From Rhodobacteraceae bacterium WFHF2C18 (GTDB lineage Bacteria; Pseudomonadota; Alphaproteobacteria; Rhodobacterales; Rhodobacteraceae), in NCBI GenBank assembly GCA_002166865.1, contig NHTQ01000007.1, positions 62,001 through 126,000 on the forward strand: a stretch of 64,000 nt of DNA. Direction: 5' to 3'. The notes under the pieces are model-generated. The model worked only from the letters and a program-made list of their open reading frames with translations. It searched no databases and was not told the DNA's origin. The position numbers were made by a program, and so were the translations under genes. Every line of letters starts with the position of its first letter. Positions within the stretch are counted from its first letter, which is position 1. This document shows, one piece after another, positions 63,478 through 64,000 of the stretch.

Positions 63478-64000
63478 CACTCAGCCCCCATGGCGCCGCC
63501 GTCCCCGCGGGCCTCATCGCTTCGTTTCTGCAGCGTCTCGACCACCACCGCCTCGACATGCGGGAGCAGCTCGGCGGCGGCGACCGGGTCGATGCCGCGG
63601 GCGCGCGCCATGGCGAGCAGCGCGGTCATGTCAAAGCCGATCACGCCGCCCATCGGGGCCAGCCGCAGCTGGCCGCCCGCCGCCTGCACCAGATCCCGCA
63701 CCTGCCGGCCCTCGACCGTCAGCGGCCGCTCTTGCGTTTGCGGGCAGTCCGGGCACGGCCCGTCGCAGGCTCGGCAGTAGTTCGCGCCCCCGCCCCAGAC
63801 CCAGGCTGCGAGGGCGCAGAGGCGTTTTTTTCCTGCTCCAGCAGCAGCCCCTTCTGGACGTAGTGGGTCTGGAACGCCTCGAAGATCGGCCAGATGTCCA
63901 TCAGCGCCGGGATCGTCTCGGGCCCGGGGTCCACGGGGTTGCCCTTCGCGTCGCCCACGCCCTCCCACTCGACGATCGCCAGCCGGGCCAGCGCCACCGC
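63477..64000 (-). CDS. Tail assembly chaperone pair joined by -1 frameshift (partial)
   Basis: The zero frame enters from beyond the window end (codons ARLAIVEWEGVGDAKGNP) and reads PALMDIWPIFEAFQTHYVQK up to A AAA AAC at 63830-63824. Past this point the zero frame becomes low-complexity and ends at 63719. The -1 frame continues as RLCALAAWVWGGGANYC, a Cys cluster (CRACDGPCPDC), and a helical end, stopping at 63477 over the tape measure start. This matches the G/GT arrangement of tail chaperones just ahead of the tape measure gene. Confidence 0.7.
   Translation of the reverse strand, partial: GGAGPAGDRRVGGRGRREGQPRGPRARDDPGADGHLADLRGVPDPLRPEGAAAGAGKKRLCALAAWVWGGGANYCRACDGPCPDCPQTQERPLTVEGRQVRDLVQAAGGQLRLAPMGGVIGFDMTALLAMARARGIDPVAAAELLPHVEAVVVETLQKRSDEARGDGGAMGAE
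63824..63830 (-). promoter_or_regulatory. Slippery heptamer A AAA AAC
   Basis: In zero-frame phasing the sequence is GA-A AAA AAC, a classical -1 slippery site inside a run of seven A residues. GC-rich sequence downstream could form a stimulating structure. Confidence 0.6.

Overview
This is a chromosomal window from a GC-rich alphaproteobacterium. Codon use is strongly GC-biased, and the gene complement suggests Rhodobacteraceae (Roseobacter/Rhodobacter type): a tail module like that of gene transfer agents, an FeS-type photolyase, GcvTHP under a tandem glycine riboswitch, and a leuA attenuator. No rRNA gene, complete tRNA gene or CRISPR array was recognised.

Positions 1-19656 are core genes: the 3' part of a YbbP-like permease, an inositol-phosphatase-like enzyme, the gcvT-gcvH-gcvP operon behind its riboswitch, an NsrR-like Rrf2 regulator, gltX, an MFS exporter with a His-rich tail, an MBL-fold hydrolase, a small zincin, a block of five GC-rich tandem repeats, nadE and a secreted protein of about 19 MORN repeats. 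Positions 19.8-21.3 kb form an AT-richer island with one gene that carries a HEPN-type R-N-x3-H motif. Positions 21.5-30.9 kb return to core genes: photolyase plus SDR, leuA with a leader peptide and terminator, an acyl-CoA synthetase, an Fe(III)-binding protein, and PhoX behind a Pho-box promoter.

Positions 31.7-47.4 kb are a copper/metal-resistance block next to a degenerate tRNA-Ser 3' end. A minus-strand operon of eight genes (two cytochromes c, a small unknown, a cupredoxin, a multicopper oxidase, DsbA, an L,D-transpeptidase, a small lipoprotein) would handle copper and the envelope in the periplasm. A two-component system with a Met/His-rich sensor domain lies beside it, and a GGATACA-type repeat occurs at two promoters. 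On the plus strand follow a Met-rich EF-hand protein, DUF302, rhodanese, a TVP38-type membrane protein, a CueR-type promoter, a CopA-type P1B ATPase, a CDF-family protein, an EamA transporter, a CopZ-like chaperone and a DUF411 protein. The multicopper oxidase is interrupted by an in-frame UGA just before its last copper-binding motif.

Positions 47.4-64.0 kb are a prophage/GTA-like tail module on the minus strand: tail chaperone with a probable -1 frameshift, tape measure, DUF2460, a lysis cassette (holin-like genes, GH24 lysozyme, spanin-like pair split by an HNH-AP2 endonuclease gene), DUF2163, NlpC/P60, the large TIM-barrel host-specificity protein and a DUF2793/C1q-like fibre. Between NlpC/P60 and the TIM-barrel gene lies about 4.1 kb of cargo (two secreted unknowns, an OmpA-like protein, IS110 and IS5 remnants), bounded by a 31-bp direct repeat and by fragments of a second copy of the same gene boundary. 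The tail region is therefore a chimera.
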